Source of the DNA: Streptomyces resistomycificus
GTDB taxonomy: Bacteria; Actinomycetota; Actinomycetes; Streptomycetales; Streptomycetaceae
DNA length: 64,000 nucleotides
NCBI RefSeq assembly: GCF_001514265.1
Contig: NZ_KQ949004.1
Location: 62,001-126,000, forward strand
Reading direction: 5' to 3'
Of the stretch, positions 42,298 through 50,635 are shown piece by piece; the first letter of the stretch is position 1, and each line of letters starts with the position of its first letter. The notes under the pieces were generated by a model. It was not told the origin of the DNA, did not search any database, and saw only the letters and a program-made list of their open reading frames with translations. The translations under genes and the position numbers were made by a program.

Positions 42298-42331
42298 GCC
42301 GTGACCATAGCGCACTACGTACGCTGTACGT
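42274..42331. promoter_or_regulatory. Paired TetR operators between the ABC and TetR genes
   Basis: A 16-base inverted repeat (42276-42291 and 42314-42329; GTACAGCGTACGTAGT and its complement) spaced 22 bases. Each arm is itself a 15-bp dyad: ACGTAC-GCT-GTACGT at 42317-42331 is perfect, and 42274-42288 differs at one position. Two TetR dimers are expected, one over each divergent start. Confidence 0.85.
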
Positions 42332-42360
42332 AACTAGGATGGTGGCCGAGGTGATGATCG

Positions 42361-43074
42361 ATGGCGGGCCGAGCGGCCGAACCCGAAGTGATCTGGGCGC
42401 GTCCCGAGCGGACGGGCCGGGGGCCGAGGCCCGCGTTCACCCGCGCGGACATCGCGGCCGCCGCCGTGCGGCTCGCCGACGCTCAGGGGCTCGACGGCGT
42501 CTCCATGCGGCATGTCGCGGCCGAGCTGGGCTGCGGCACGATGTCGCTGTACAACTACGTCCCCCGCAAGGAGGACCTGTACGAGTTGATGGTGGACGCC
42601 GCCGGCGGGGAGCACGAGCTGTGGGAGCCGAGCGGGGACTGGCGGGCGGACATGCTCCGGGTGGCCCACCAGACGCGCGAACTCATGCACCGGCACACCT
42701 GGATGCCGCGGCTGATGTCAGGGGTGTACGGCTTCAGCCCCAACGCCCTGCGGTACCTCGAGCACTGCATGGCCTGTCTGGACCCCTTCGACGCGCCCTA
42801 CGGCACGAAGATGGAGCTGCTCGCGATGCTCAACGGGTGCGTGACGGTGTACGTCTCGAACGAGCTGTCCACGGCCGAGCGGACCCGGTCGCTGCCGTGG
42901 ACCCCGGAGCAGGAGGTGGCGGTGCGGATCGCCTACCTGGGCAGCCAGGTGGCCTCCGGTGCCTATCCGAGGCTGGCCGCGGCGTTCACGGAGGACTCGG
43001 GGCCGATCGACCTGGAGGCGGTCTTCGAGCGGATGCTGGTACGCGTGCTGGACGGCTTCGAGCGCAGGGGCTAG
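42361..43074 (+). CDS. TetR-family repressor of the divergent ABC exporter
   Basis: 237 residues. The HTH is ITAA-type: AFTRADIAAAAVRLADAQG, then MRHVAAELGCGTMSLYNYV. The C-terminal part (MHRHTWMPRLMSGVYGFSPNALRYLEHCM..LNGCVTVYVSNEL) fits the TetR_C_1 ligand domain of drug-efflux repressors. It diverges from the DrrAB-like pair across two matching operators. Its TAG stop overlaps the stop of the convergent ISP gene. Confidence 0.93.
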   Translation: MAGRAAEPEVIWARPERTGRGPRPAFTRADIAAAAVRLADAQGLDGVSMRHVAAELGCGTMSLYNYVPRKEDLYELMVDAAGGEHELWEPSGDWRADMLRVAHQTRELMHRHTWMPRLMSGVYGFSPNALRYLEHCMACLDPFDAPYGTKMELLAMLNGCVTVYVSNELSTAERTRSLPWTPEQEVAVRIAYLGSQVASGAYPRLAAAFTEDSGPIDLEAVFERMLVRVLDGFERRG

Positions 43075-44228
43075 ATCAGCGCGAACTGGCCCTCCGGGCC
43101 TTCCTCGTGGTGGTCGAGGACCGAGGCCGGCCTGCGTGCCGCCTCCGGCACCGGCAGGACGCCCGCCCTCCTCAGGTCCGTCGCGGTGATCGGTGACGTC
43201 ACCGTCAACTCCTCCTGCCGAGGCCCCAGTTCCGCCAGCAGGGCCAGCACCGCGATCAGCTCCAGCAACTCCGACGTCCACGCCTGTGGCCACGTCGCCG
43301 GTCGGATCGCCTCCAGGGTGCCCGGCTCGGCCTCGGTCGTGCGGGCCGTGAACCACTGTTCCAGTACCCGCGCTCCGGCCACCTCGAAGTCCCAGGACTC
43401 CGGCGGCACCGGGGAGATGCGGCCCTCGTCGAGGTACAGGGTCTCCTCGTCGCGGTCGTAGCGCAGGGTCAGGGGGCGGTCGGGCAGGGGTGCGCGGACG
43501 TACGGTCGGCGGCCGCCCGGGAGCTTGGGCCGGTCGCCGTCGCGGCGCAGCAGCCACAAGAGGCGGTGGCCCAGTCCGACACCGTGCGCCCAGAGTCCGG
43601 GGTCGGCGGTGAGGGGGACGGCGAGGCCGGGGCGGGCCACCGCGACCGTCCAGGCCAGGAGGTCCGCCGGGGTGAGGGAGAGGCCGAGGCGGGTGGCCAG
43701 GTGGTCCAGCAGGCCCGGCGCCAGGTTGGGTTCCGTGCCGCCGGGGCGACGGTAGAGCGGGCGGATACGGCCCGGGCGCAGGAGCGGCAGCAGCGAGGTC
43801 GCCAGCAGCGCCGGGCCCGGACTCCCGGGCGACTCCGTGACGAAGACCTGGTGCTCGTCCGCCACCCGCCACAGTTCGGGCCGGGCCGCGTCGATGAGAC
43901 GGTGGTCGGGGATCAGCCACTGTTCGTCGAAGGGGGCGCGCAGGACGCGTACGGGCTCGGGGCAGGGGCCCGCGGCGCGGACCAGTTTCTCCGTGCTGCC
44001 GGACCGGCCCGGCAGCTGACCGACCGCCGTCCGCAGGGTCCGCGAGCGGGTCGGCTCGAACAGGGACTCGCGGTCGGGGCCCTCGGCCTTCAGCAGCGCG
44101 TCCCAGCGGGCCCTGAGGGATGCCGCGTCGGGGCCCGTCGGCCACCCCCGGCCGAGCCGTGGCGGTGCGACGGACCACGGCATGAGGTCCGCCAGCGGCG
44201 GAGCGTCGTCGTGCGTCACGCTGGGCAT
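43071..44228 (-). CDS. Type ISP restriction-modification C-terminal domain protein (orphan)
   Basis: 385 residues from ATG 44228. The opening PPLADLMPWSVAPPRLGRGWP and the segments FDEQWLIPDHRLIDAARPELWRV, PLYRRPGGTEPNLAPGL and SWDFEVAGARVLEQWF match proteins annotated as Type ISP restriction/modification enzymes, where this domain follows helicase and methyltransferase modules and recognises DNA. Here it stands alone: no nuclease, helicase or methylase motifs are in the protein or its neighbours. Its role as restriction enzyme is therefore doubtful. Confidence 0.72.
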   Translation of the reverse strand: MPSVTHDDAPPLADLMPWSVAPPRLGRGWPTGPDAASLRARWDALLKAEGPDRESLFEPTRSRTLRTAVGQLPGRSGSTEKLVRAAGPCPEPVRVLRAPFDEQWLIPDHRLIDAARPELWRVADEHQVFVTESPGSPGPALLATSLLPLLRPGRIRPLYRRPGGTEPNLAPGLLDHLATRLGLSLTPADLLAWTVAVARPGLAVPLTADPGLWAHGVGLGHRLLWLLRRDGDRPKLPGGRRPYVRAPLPDRPLTLRYDRDEETLYLDEGRISPVPPESWDFEVAGARVLEQWFTARTTEAEPGTLEAIRPATWPQAWTSELLELIAVLALLAELGPRQEELTVTSPITATDLRRAGVLPVPEAARRPASVLDHHEEGPEGQFALI

Positions 44229-44370
44229 CGTACGACCTGGCGGCGACACCCGGACCAGGGCCTGTCCGCCCCGCCGCGGCGGACGCGGGCCGGGCACGCC
44301 GACGCGCCCGCTGCGCCGCCTCCGCCGACCTGCGAGGACTCGGAGCCGCCGGCCGGCTCGGCCCCAGGCC

Positions 44371-45120
44371 CTACGTGGCGTCCAGCGTCACCGTGAAGGA
44401 GAAGCGGTCACCCCGGTAGTGGATGACCGCCGCGTCGAGGACCCGCCCCTGCGTGTCGTAGGTGACGCCCGTGTAGTGCAGGATCGGGCTGAGCAGCGGG
44501 ACTTGGAGCAGGCGGGCCGTCTCCGGGTCCGCCAGCCGGGCCTCCACCGTGTCCGTGATGCGGCTGATGTCCGCTCCGACGACGTCCCTGAGCACCTTGG
44601 TCATCGGCCACCGGACCAGGTCGTTGGGGTCGACGAGGGCGGCGAGTTCGGGGCGGACGTAGTTGCGGGCGTGGTTGGTCGGCTCGCCGGTCTTCTCGTC
44701 GGCGCGCAGGCGGTGGTACGTCGCCACCTCGGCGAGATCCGGGAAGTACTCGGCGAGTTCGGTCGGCACGGCGGCCCTGCCGTGGTCGAGCAGCCGACTC
44801 GCCATGCCGGACTGCTGGGCGACGATCGCGTCCACCGAGCCGAGCAGCCGCACCGGGGCGCCCCGGCGGACGTCCGGCTCGATGAACGTGCCGCGCCTGC
44901 GATGGCGCGTGATCAGGCCCTCGTCCTCCAGCTCCTTCAGCGCCTGCCGCATGGTCAGCACGCTCACCCCGTAGTGCCCCGCCAGCTGCTCCTCGGTGGG
45001 CAGCCGCAGCGGGTCCTGCGGCGAGCGGCCCAGTATCGAGGCGCGCAGCGACTGCGACACCTGGTACCAGAGCGGCAGCTTGCGGTTCAGGACGATCGAG
45101 TCCGGGGCGAAGGAGGTCAC
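44371..45120 (-). CDS. GntR/HutC-family transcriptional regulator
   Basis: 249 residues from GTG 45120. The wHTH reads LPLWYQVSQSLRASIL, then LPTEEQLAGHYGVSVLTMRQALKELEDEGLITRHRRRGTFI. The C-terminal UTRA effector domain starts near VRLLGSVDAIVAQQSG and ends with LDAAVIHYRGDRFSFTVTL. It lies 27 bases downstream of the homogentisate dioxygenase gene on the same strand, so it probably shares its transcript and senses a tyrosine/homogentisate pathway metabolite (inference). Confidence 0.92.
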   Translation of the reverse strand: MTSFAPDSIVLNRKLPLWYQVSQSLRASILGRSPQDPLRLPTEEQLAGHYGVSVLTMRQALKELEDEGLITRHRRRGTFIEPDVRRGAPVRLLGSVDAIVAQQSGMASRLLDHGRAAVPTELAEYFPDLAEVATYHRLRADEKTGEPTNHARNYVRPELAALVDPNDLVRWPMTKVLRDVVGADISRITDTVEARLADPETARLLQVPLLSPILHYTGVTYDTQGRVLDAAVIHYRGDRFSFTVTLDAT

Positions 45121-45147
45121 TGGCCCATCCGTACCGGTAGGGAATCC

Positions 45148-46473
45148 TCAGTGCAAGGGGCGGAAGTGCCGCTCGAGGCCCTGCCACACCTCGTCGTAGC
45201 CCTGCTGAAGGTGGTCCGCGCGGGCCGCGTGCGGAGTCAGCGTGATCGGCCAGCGGGTCTCGAACATGAACGCCAGCCCGTCGTCGACCTTCTGCGGACG
45301 CAGCTCGGCGGCGCTCGCCCGGTCGAAGGTCTCCCGGTCCGGGCCGTGCGCCGACATCATGTTGTGCAGCGAGCCGCCGCCCGCCACGAAGCCTCCCGGG
45401 CCGGAGGTCTTCGCGTCGTAGGCGCCCTCGATGAGCCCCATGTACTCGCTCATCACGTTCCGGTGGAAGTACGGCGGCCGGAAGGTGTCCTCACCGACCA
45501 GCCAGCGCGGCGCGAACACCACGAAGTCGACGCCGGCCAGGCCCGGGGTGTCCGACGGCGACGTCAGCACCGTGAAGATCGACGGGTCGGGATGGTCGTA
45601 CGAGATGGTCCCCAGCACGTTGAAGCGACGCAGGTCGTAGACGTACGGCACATGGTTGCCGTGCCAGGCGACGACGTCGAGCGGTGAGTGGTCGTAGGTG
45701 GCCGTCCAGAGGTTGCCGCAGAACTTGTTCACCACCTCCACCGGGCCCTCGACGTCCTCGTAGGCGGCGACCGGTGCCCGGAAGTCCCGGGGGTTGGCGA
45801 GGCCGTTGGCGCCGATGGGGCCGAGGTCGGGGAGGCGGAAGGGGGCGCCGTAGTTCTCGCACACATAGCCGCGGGCCGAGGCATCCAGCAGCTCCACACG
45901 GAAGCGCACCCCACGAGGAATCAGCGCCACGTGTCCCGGCTCCACATGCAGCAGCCCGAACTCGGTGTGCAGCAGCAGCCCTCCGTCCTCCGGCACGATC
46001 AGCAGTTCGCCGTCCGCGTCGCTGAAGACGCGGTCCATCGAACAGTCCGCGTGGTACAGGTGCACGGCCATACCGGTGCGCTGGGTCGCGTCGCCGTTGC
46101 CGCCGAGGGTCCACAGGCCGGCGAGGAAGTCGGTGCCCTCGGTGGGGTCGGGCAGGGGGTCCCAGCGCAGCCGGTTCGGGTCCGGCACGGACTCGGTGAA
46201 GGGAGCCGAGCGGATCCAGCCATTGTGCGTGTGCGTGAACGCGGGGTGCGCGGCCGACGGGCGGATGCGGTAGAGCCACGAGCGGCGGTTGTACGCGCGG
46301 GGCTCGGTGAACGCCGTACCGCTGAGCTGTTCCGCGTACAGCCCCAGGGGAGCGCGCTGGGGTGCGTTGCGGCCCTCGGGCAGTGCGCCCGCCACCGCCT
46401 CTGAGCTGTGCTCATTGCCGAATCCGGAGAGGTAGGTGAGTCCCTCGGCGGTCTTCCGCGCGTCCCCGCTCAT
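45148..46473 (-). CDS. hmgA: Homogentisate 1,2-dioxygenase
   Basis: 441 residues, the full family length. It opens LTYLSGFGNEHSSEAVAGALP, as HGO enzymes do. Iron ligands are visible as His and Glu in PPYFHRNVMSEYMGL and His in HNMMSAHGPD. It opens the aromatic ring of homogentisate to maleylacetoacetate in cytosolic tyrosine and phenylalanine breakdown; loss gives brown pyomelanin. The other pathway genes (HPPD, isomerase, fumarylacetoacetase) are not in the window. AAGGGAG lies 7 bases before the ATG. Confidence 0.96.
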   Translation of the reverse strand: MSGDARKTAEGLTYLSGFGNEHSSEAVAGALPEGRNAPQRAPLGLYAEQLSGTAFTEPRAYNRRSWLYRIRPSAAHPAFTHTHNGWIRSAPFTESVPDPNRLRWDPLPDPTEGTDFLAGLWTLGGNGDATQRTGMAVHLYHADCSMDRVFSDADGELLIVPEDGGLLLHTEFGLLHVEPGHVALIPRGVRFRVELLDASARGYVCENYGAPFRLPDLGPIGANGLANPRDFRAPVAAYEDVEGPVEVVNKFCGNLWTATYDHSPLDVVAWHGNHVPYVYDLRRFNVLGTISYDHPDPSIFTVLTSPSDTPGLAGVDFVVFAPRWLVGEDTFRPPYFHRNVMSEYMGLIEGAYDAKTSGPGGFVAGGGSLHNMMSAHGPDRETFDRASAAELRPQKVDDGLAFMFETRWPITLTPHAARADHLQQGYDEVWQGLERHFRPLH

Positions 46474-46493
46474 GATCGCTCCCTTGCGTTCTG

Positions 46494-46535
46494 ATTCCTA
46501 TGCATCACCGTAGGATTGCGTTTTCCCCGACGCAA
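46494..46535 (-). promoter_or_regulatory. hmgA promoter with overlapping inverted repeat
   Basis: On the minus strand TTGCGT (46535-46530), 17 bases, TACGGT (46512-46507). An ATTCCTA/TAGGATT dyad (46494-46500, 46511-46517) covers the -10, as expected for a repressor site, possibly the HutC-type regulator encoded downstream. Confidence 0.55.
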
Positions 46536-46623
46536 GAGGGCCGCGCGACCTCCTCACGGAGGACGGCGATACCCAACTCCAGGTGGATTCGAGGTGTCGG
46601 ACCTTTGTTCTAGGCTCCCGGCC

Positions 46624-47229
46624 ATGTCGTGGATGCGGGGGCTCGTAGCCGCGCTCGCGGTCTGTGTCCTGTTGCTGACCGGATCCGCGGGCTGCGCGAG
46701 CAGTGGTGCCGAAGAGCCGAAGAACGGGGGCTCGCCCTCACCGGTGGGCAAGGTCCTCGAGGACCGGGACGAGGAGGGCCGTGCCTACCGCGAGGTGGAC
46801 GACGACGGCGAAGCGCCCGATGTCGGCATCGAGGTGCAGCCCGCCGCCGACGACGGCTGGGACGTCCGGCTGACCCTGAGCAACTTCCGCTGCTCGGCCG
46901 TCGGCGCCAAGCCCGAGGCCGTGGCGGGCCGCGGCATCGTGCGCCTCTTCGTCGACGGTCACCCCGTCGCCGGGCTGCGCGGCCCCGCGTACCGCCTTCC
47001 CGCCCGCTACGTCCCGCACGGCACCCACCAGGTCACGGCCCGCCTGTACGCCGACGACGGCACGGTGTGGGCGGTGGACGGCGAGCCGGTCGAGAGCACG
47101 GCGGACATCACGGCGTCGGACCCCACCGCCCCCTCCGCGTCCTCGTCGCCGGATTCCCCGGGCTCCGCGGACTCCTTGGCCCACTCCGGGGGGCGAGGTT
47201 CCCCGGAACGCGGCGGAACGGCATCATGA
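46624..47229 (+). CDS. Small lipoprotein, function unknown
   Basis: 201 residues from ATG 46624. TAGGCT (46611-46616) is 7 bases upstream and no ribosome-binding site is seen, so the message is probably leaderless. The signal (MRGLVAALAVCVLLLTGSAGC) ends in a lipobox. The body has a beta-rich domain (GIEVQPAADDGWDVRLTLSN, IVRLFVDGHPVAGLRGPAYRLP, VPHGTHQVTARLYADDGTVW) that resembles small extracellular copper/lipid-binding or Ig-like proteins, then a Ser/Pro tail. The TGA overlaps the ATG of the TetR gene (ATGA). Confidence 0.82.
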   Translation: MSWMRGLVAALAVCVLLLTGSAGCASSGAEEPKNGGSPSPVGKVLEDRDEEGRAYREVDDDGEAPDVGIEVQPAADDGWDVRLTLSNFRCSAVGAKPEAVAGRGIVRLFVDGHPVAGLRGPAYRLPARYVPHGTHQVTARLYADDGTVWAVDGEPVESTADITASDPTAPSASSSPDSPGSADSLAHSGGRGSPERGGTAS

Positions 47230-47843
47230 AGCCCGTGCCCCCAGCGACATCGCTCCGGCGTGCGCCCGTGCAACGGCGCAGCGCGGAGCGCCTCACCAGG
47301 ATCCTCGACGCCTGCGCGGACCTCCTCGACGAGGTCGGCTACGACGCCCTGAGCACCCGGGCCGTGGCGCTGCGGGCCGGTGTCCCCATCGGCTCGGTCT
47401 ACCGCTTCTTCGGCAACAAGCGAGCGATGGCCGACGCGCTGGCCCAGCGCAACCTGGAGCGCTACAGCGAACGCGTCACCGAGCGCCTCGCCGAGACCGG
47501 CGAGGGCGGCTGGCGGGCCGCCATGGACGCCGTACTCGACGAGTACCTCGCCATGAAGCGCACCGCGCCCGGCTTCTCCCTCGTCGACTTCGGCAACCAG
47601 ATCCCGGTCGGCTCCGGCCAGTCCGAGCCCAACCACCGGGTCGCCGACCGTCTCACCGACCTCCTCTCCGGCTACCTCGACCGCACCCCGGACGAGGAAC
47701 TGCGCCGCACCTTCCTGGTCGCCGTGGAGACCGCCGACACCCTGGTCCACCTCGCCTTCCGGGTGTCCCCGGAGGGCGACGAGGAGATCATCGAGGAGAT
47801 GCGACAGCTGCTGCGGGCCTACCTCGCACGGGTGCTGGACTGA
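47226..47843 (+). CDS. TetR-family transcriptional regulator
   Basis: 205 residues. HTH: RLTRILDACADLLDEVGYDALSTRAVALRAGVPIGSVYRFFGNKRAMADAL. The C-terminal domain (FSLVDFGNQIPVG..FLVAVETADTLVHLAFR) fits TetR_C of the group controlling secondary metabolism and efflux. It overlaps the lipoprotein gene by ATGA and so shares its promoter. A TetR-like palindrome lies before the molybdopterin oxidoreductase 420 bases downstream and may be its target (inference). Confidence 0.92.
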   Translation: MKPVPPATSLRRAPVQRRSAERLTRILDACADLLDEVGYDALSTRAVALRAGVPIGSVYRFFGNKRAMADALAQRNLERYSERVTERLAETGEGGWRAAMDAVLDEYLAMKRTAPGFSLVDFGNQIPVGSGQSEPNHRVADRLTDLLSGYLDRTPDEELRRTFLVAVETADTLVHLAFRVSPEGDEEIIEEMRQLLRAYLARVLD

Positions 47844-47911
47844 CGGCTCGCCGTACCGAGGCGACAGGGCGCGCCGGATCGTAGTCACGGCGGCGCGCGC
47901 GGGATCGTAGC

Positions 47912-48111
47912 CATGGCCGTAAGCGGAGCCGACAGTCATGGCCGCACGCGGAGCCGACAGTCGTGGTGGTGCGCCGAGCATGCAGCTATGGCGGCCCGCC
48001 AGACCGCGGGAAAGTGGCCCGCGGGACCGCGGCGGTTCGCGCGCCGGGCCGCGGCATCGTGGCGGTGTCGGACCGGCAGTCATGCCGATGTGCCAGACCG
48101 GCAACCATGGC
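47912..48111. repeat. Degenerate 25-bp tandem array
   Basis: Units begin at 47912, 47937, 47962, 47987, 48012, 48037, 48058, 48081 and 48106. Most steps are exactly 25 bases, with single 21- and 23-base steps. The first two copies share CATGGCCG and GCGGAGCCGACAGT with two differences. Later ones keep a YATGGCGG or CATGCCG start and a GACCGGCA-like end. No protein is apparent. This region lies between the TetR and oxidoreductase genes (47844-48333). Confidence 0.75.
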
Positions 48112-48112
48112 G

Positions 48113-48152
48113 GCCCGCAGGCCCGCAGGCCCGCAGGCCCGCAGGCCCGCAG
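48113..48152. repeat. GCCCGCAG octamer repeat, five perfect copies
   Basis: Five head-to-tail copies of GCCCGCAG directly follow the 25-bp array, apparently an expansion of the last unit's CCCGCAG segment. The period of eight would frameshift any coding frame, arguing for non-coding DNA. Confidence 0.9.
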
Positions 48153-48265
48153 CAAACTGGCGGGCGGCCCGCAGCCCCGGGTGGCGCGCCGAGGTGTTCC
48201 CTGTTCCCTGCCTCGCCTCGGTCCCGTCCTCTCCGGTCTCGTTCCCGGCACCCCCTCCCCACGAG

Positions 48266-48283
48266 GCATACCGCTCGGTATGC
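48266..48283. promoter_or_regulatory. TetR-type palindrome upstream of the molybdopterin oxidoreductase
   Basis: GCATACCG-CT-CGGTATGC has perfect 8-base arms. It lies 51 bases before the GTG start, in promoter position. Confidence 0.65.
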
Positions 48284-48333
48284 TCGGCCTCGAGCCCGTG
48301 CGTCACCGTCGCCGCAGTCCTCGAGGAGGACCC

Positions 48334-50586
48334 GTGTCCCGCACCGCCCTGCGTATCTGCCCCCTCTGCGAGGCCACCTGCGGCCTGACGCTCACCATCG
48401 AGGGGACCCGGGTGACCGGTGCCCGCGGTGACCGTGACGACGTCTTCAGCCGCGGTTTCATCTGCCCCAAGGGCGCCTCCTTCGGGGCCGTCGACGGCGA
48501 TCCCGACCGGCTGCGCACGCCCCTCGTGCGCGTGGACGGCGAGCTGCGCGAGGCCACCTGGGAGGAGGCCTTCGACGCGGTCGCCGCCGGGATCAGGCCC
48601 GTCGTCGAGCGGTACGGGCCCAGCGCCGTCGGGGTCGTCCTCGGCAACCCCAACGTGCACACCATGGCCGGCGCTCTCTACCCGACGGTGCTCCTCGCCG
48701 GGCTCGGCACCCGCAGCGTCTTCACCGCGTCCACGGTCGACCAGATGCCCAAGCACGTCTCCAGCGGGCTCCTGTACGGCGACGCCAACGCCATCCCGGT
48801 GCCCGACCTCGACCACACCGACCACCTGCTGCTGCTCGGCGCCAACCCCCTGGAATCCAACGGGAGTCTGTGCACGGCACCCGACTTCCCCGGCAAGCTC
48901 AAGGCGCTCAAGGCCCGCGGCGGCACCCTCACCGTCGTCGATCCCCGCCGCACCCGCACCGCCAAGCTCGCCGACCGGCACCTCGCGATCCGGCCCGGCA
49001 CCGACGCGCTGCTCCTCGCGGCGATGGCGAACGTCCTCTTCGAGGAGGGCCTGGTGGATCTTGGCGAGTCCGCTCCGCATCTCCAGGGCGTCGACGAACT
49101 CAGGGCTGCCGTGGCGGACTTCACCCCGGAGGCCGTCACCGACGCCTGTGACGTGGACGCCGCCACGATCCGCACCCTGGCCCGCGAACTCGCCGCCGCC
49201 CCCACCGCCGCCGTATACGGCCGCATCGGCAGCTGCACGGTTCCGCACGGCACGCTCGCCAGCTGGCTCGTCGACGTCCTCAACATCCTGACCGGCAACC
49301 TCGACCGCCCCGGCGGCGCCCTCTTCCCCCAGGCCGCCACCGACAGGACGCCCCGCCCCGCCGGCCCCGGCCACGGCTTCGCGCTCGGGCGCTGGCGCTC
49401 CCGGGTGAGCGGACACCCGGAGGCGAAGGGGGAGCTGCCCCTGTCCGCGCTCGCCGAGGAGATCGACACCGCCACCGCGGAGGGCGAGCCGATCCGGGCA
49501 CTCGTCGCCGTCGCCGCCAACCCGGTGCTGTCGGCGCCCGACGGCAACCGGCTCGACAAGGCCCTCGACTCGCTGGACTTCATGGTCAGCGTCGACCCGT
49601 ATCTGAACGAGACCTCACGCCACGCCCACGTCGTGCTGCCGCCGCCCCCGCCCTCCCAGAGCCCGCACCACGACTTCGCGTTCAACACCCTCGCCGTGCG
49701 CAACCAGGTCCGCTACACCCGGCCCGCGGTCCCGCTGGAGCCCGGCCGGATGGCCGAGACCGAGATCCTGGCCCGGCTGGTCCTCGCCGCGACCGGCATG
49801 CACGGCGCCGACCCGGACGCCGTCGACACGATGGTGATCGACCAGACCCTCGGCAAGGCGGTGAAGGAGCCGCACTCCCCGGTCCACGGCCGGGACCCGC
49901 GCGAGCTCGCCGCGCAACTCACCGGCGAGACCGGCCCCGAGCGGCGGCTCGACATGATGCTGCGCCTCGGTCCGTACGGCGACGGCTTCGGCGTACGAAC
50001 CGACGGGCTGAACCTGGCGCGACTGCTCGCGCAGCCGCACGGCATCGACCTCGGTCCGCTGCGGCCCCGGCTGCCCCAGCCCCTGAAGACCAGGAGCGGC
50101 AAGGTCGAACTGCTGCCGCAGCCGATCGTCGACGACCTGCCCCGCCTCCGGCAGGCCCTGCACGAGCGCCCCGCCGGTCTGGTCCTGGTCGGCCGCCGTC
50201 ATCTGCGCTCCAACAACAGCTGGATGCACAACGTCCCCGCCCTCACCGGTGGCACCAACCGCTGCACCCTGCACATCCACCCCGAGGACGCCGACCGGCT
50301 CGGTGTCCGGGACGGTGCGCCCGTGCGCGTCAAGGGCGCCGGGGGAGAGGTGACCGCTCCCGCCGAGGTCACCGACGGCGTGCGCCGGGGTGTGGTGAGC
50401 CTGCCGCACGGCTGGGGCCACGACCGTCCCGGCACCCGGCTGAGCCACGCCTCCGCCGACCCCGGAGTCAACGTCAACCAGATCCTCGACGGCAGTCTGC
50501 TCGACCCCCTGTCGGGCAACGCCGTACTCAACGGAGTGCCCGTCGAGGTCGCCGCCGTGACCGAAAATTTCCCCGCTCTGACCTGA
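48334..50586 (+). CDS. Molybdopterin-dependent oxidoreductase with 4Fe-4S site
   Basis: 750 residues from GTG 48334, with GAGGAGGA just upstream. The N-terminal cluster motif is C9-x2-C12-x3-C16...C44 (CPLCEATCGLT, GFICPKG). Domains for bis-MGD cofactor follow: LLGANPLESNGSLCTAP, VVDPRRTRTAKLADRHLAIRPGTD and, at the C-terminus, MHNVPALTGGTNRCTLHIHPEDADRLGVRDG. The region that normally supplies the Mo ligand reads MPKHVSSGLLYGDA, with no Cys or Sec evident. This fits the DMSO-reductase superfamily (formate dehydrogenase/nitrate reductase-like). The substrate is unknown; no partner subunits are adjacent. Confidence 0.9.
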   Translation: MSRTALRICPLCEATCGLTLTIEGTRVTGARGDRDDVFSRGFICPKGASFGAVDGDPDRLRTPLVRVDGELREATWEEAFDAVAAGIRPVVERYGPSAVGVVLGNPNVHTMAGALYPTVLLAGLGTRSVFTASTVDQMPKHVSSGLLYGDANAIPVPDLDHTDHLLLLGANPLESNGSLCTAPDFPGKLKALKARGGTLTVVDPRRTRTAKLADRHLAIRPGTDALLLAAMANVLFEEGLVDLGESAPHLQGVDELRAAVADFTPEAVTDACDVDAATIRTLARELAAAPTAAVYGRIGSCTVPHGTLASWLVDVLNILTGNLDRPGGALFPQAATDRTPRPAGPGHGFALGRWRSRVSGHPEAKGELPLSALAEEIDTATAEGEPIRALVAVAANPVLSAPDGNRLDKALDSLDFMVSVDPYLNETSRHAHVVLPPPPPSQSPHHDFAFNTLAVRNQVRYTRPAVPLEPGRMAETEILARLVLAATGMHGADPDAVDTMVIDQTLGKAVKEPHSPVHGRDPRELAAQLTGETGPERRLDMMLRLGPYGDGFGVRTDGLNLARLLAQPHGIDLGPLRPRLPQPLKTRSGKVELLPQPIVDDLPRLRQALHERPAGLVLVGRRHLRSNNSWMHNVPALTGGTNRCTLHIHPEDADRLGVRDGAPVRVKGAGGEVTAPAEVTDGVRRGVVSLPHGWGHDRPGTRLSHASADPGVNVNQILDGSLLDPLSGNAVLNGVPVEVAAVTENFPALT

Positions 50587-50635
50587 GCAAAGCTGTGACC
50601 AGGAGTTTTGCGCTTATTGCTCGCGTGTCAACGTC

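Noticed and set aside
47912..48152. Possible CRISPR array
   Set aside because: Units are contiguous with no unique spacers of regular length, and no cas genes are nearby.
47938..48333. A longer N-terminal extension of the molybdopterin oxidoreductase across the tandem array
   Set aside because: The extension encodes Arg/Pro/Gly repeats, lies upstream of the likely promoter and operator, and the GTG at 48334 has a strong ribosome-binding site and begins just before the Cys motif.
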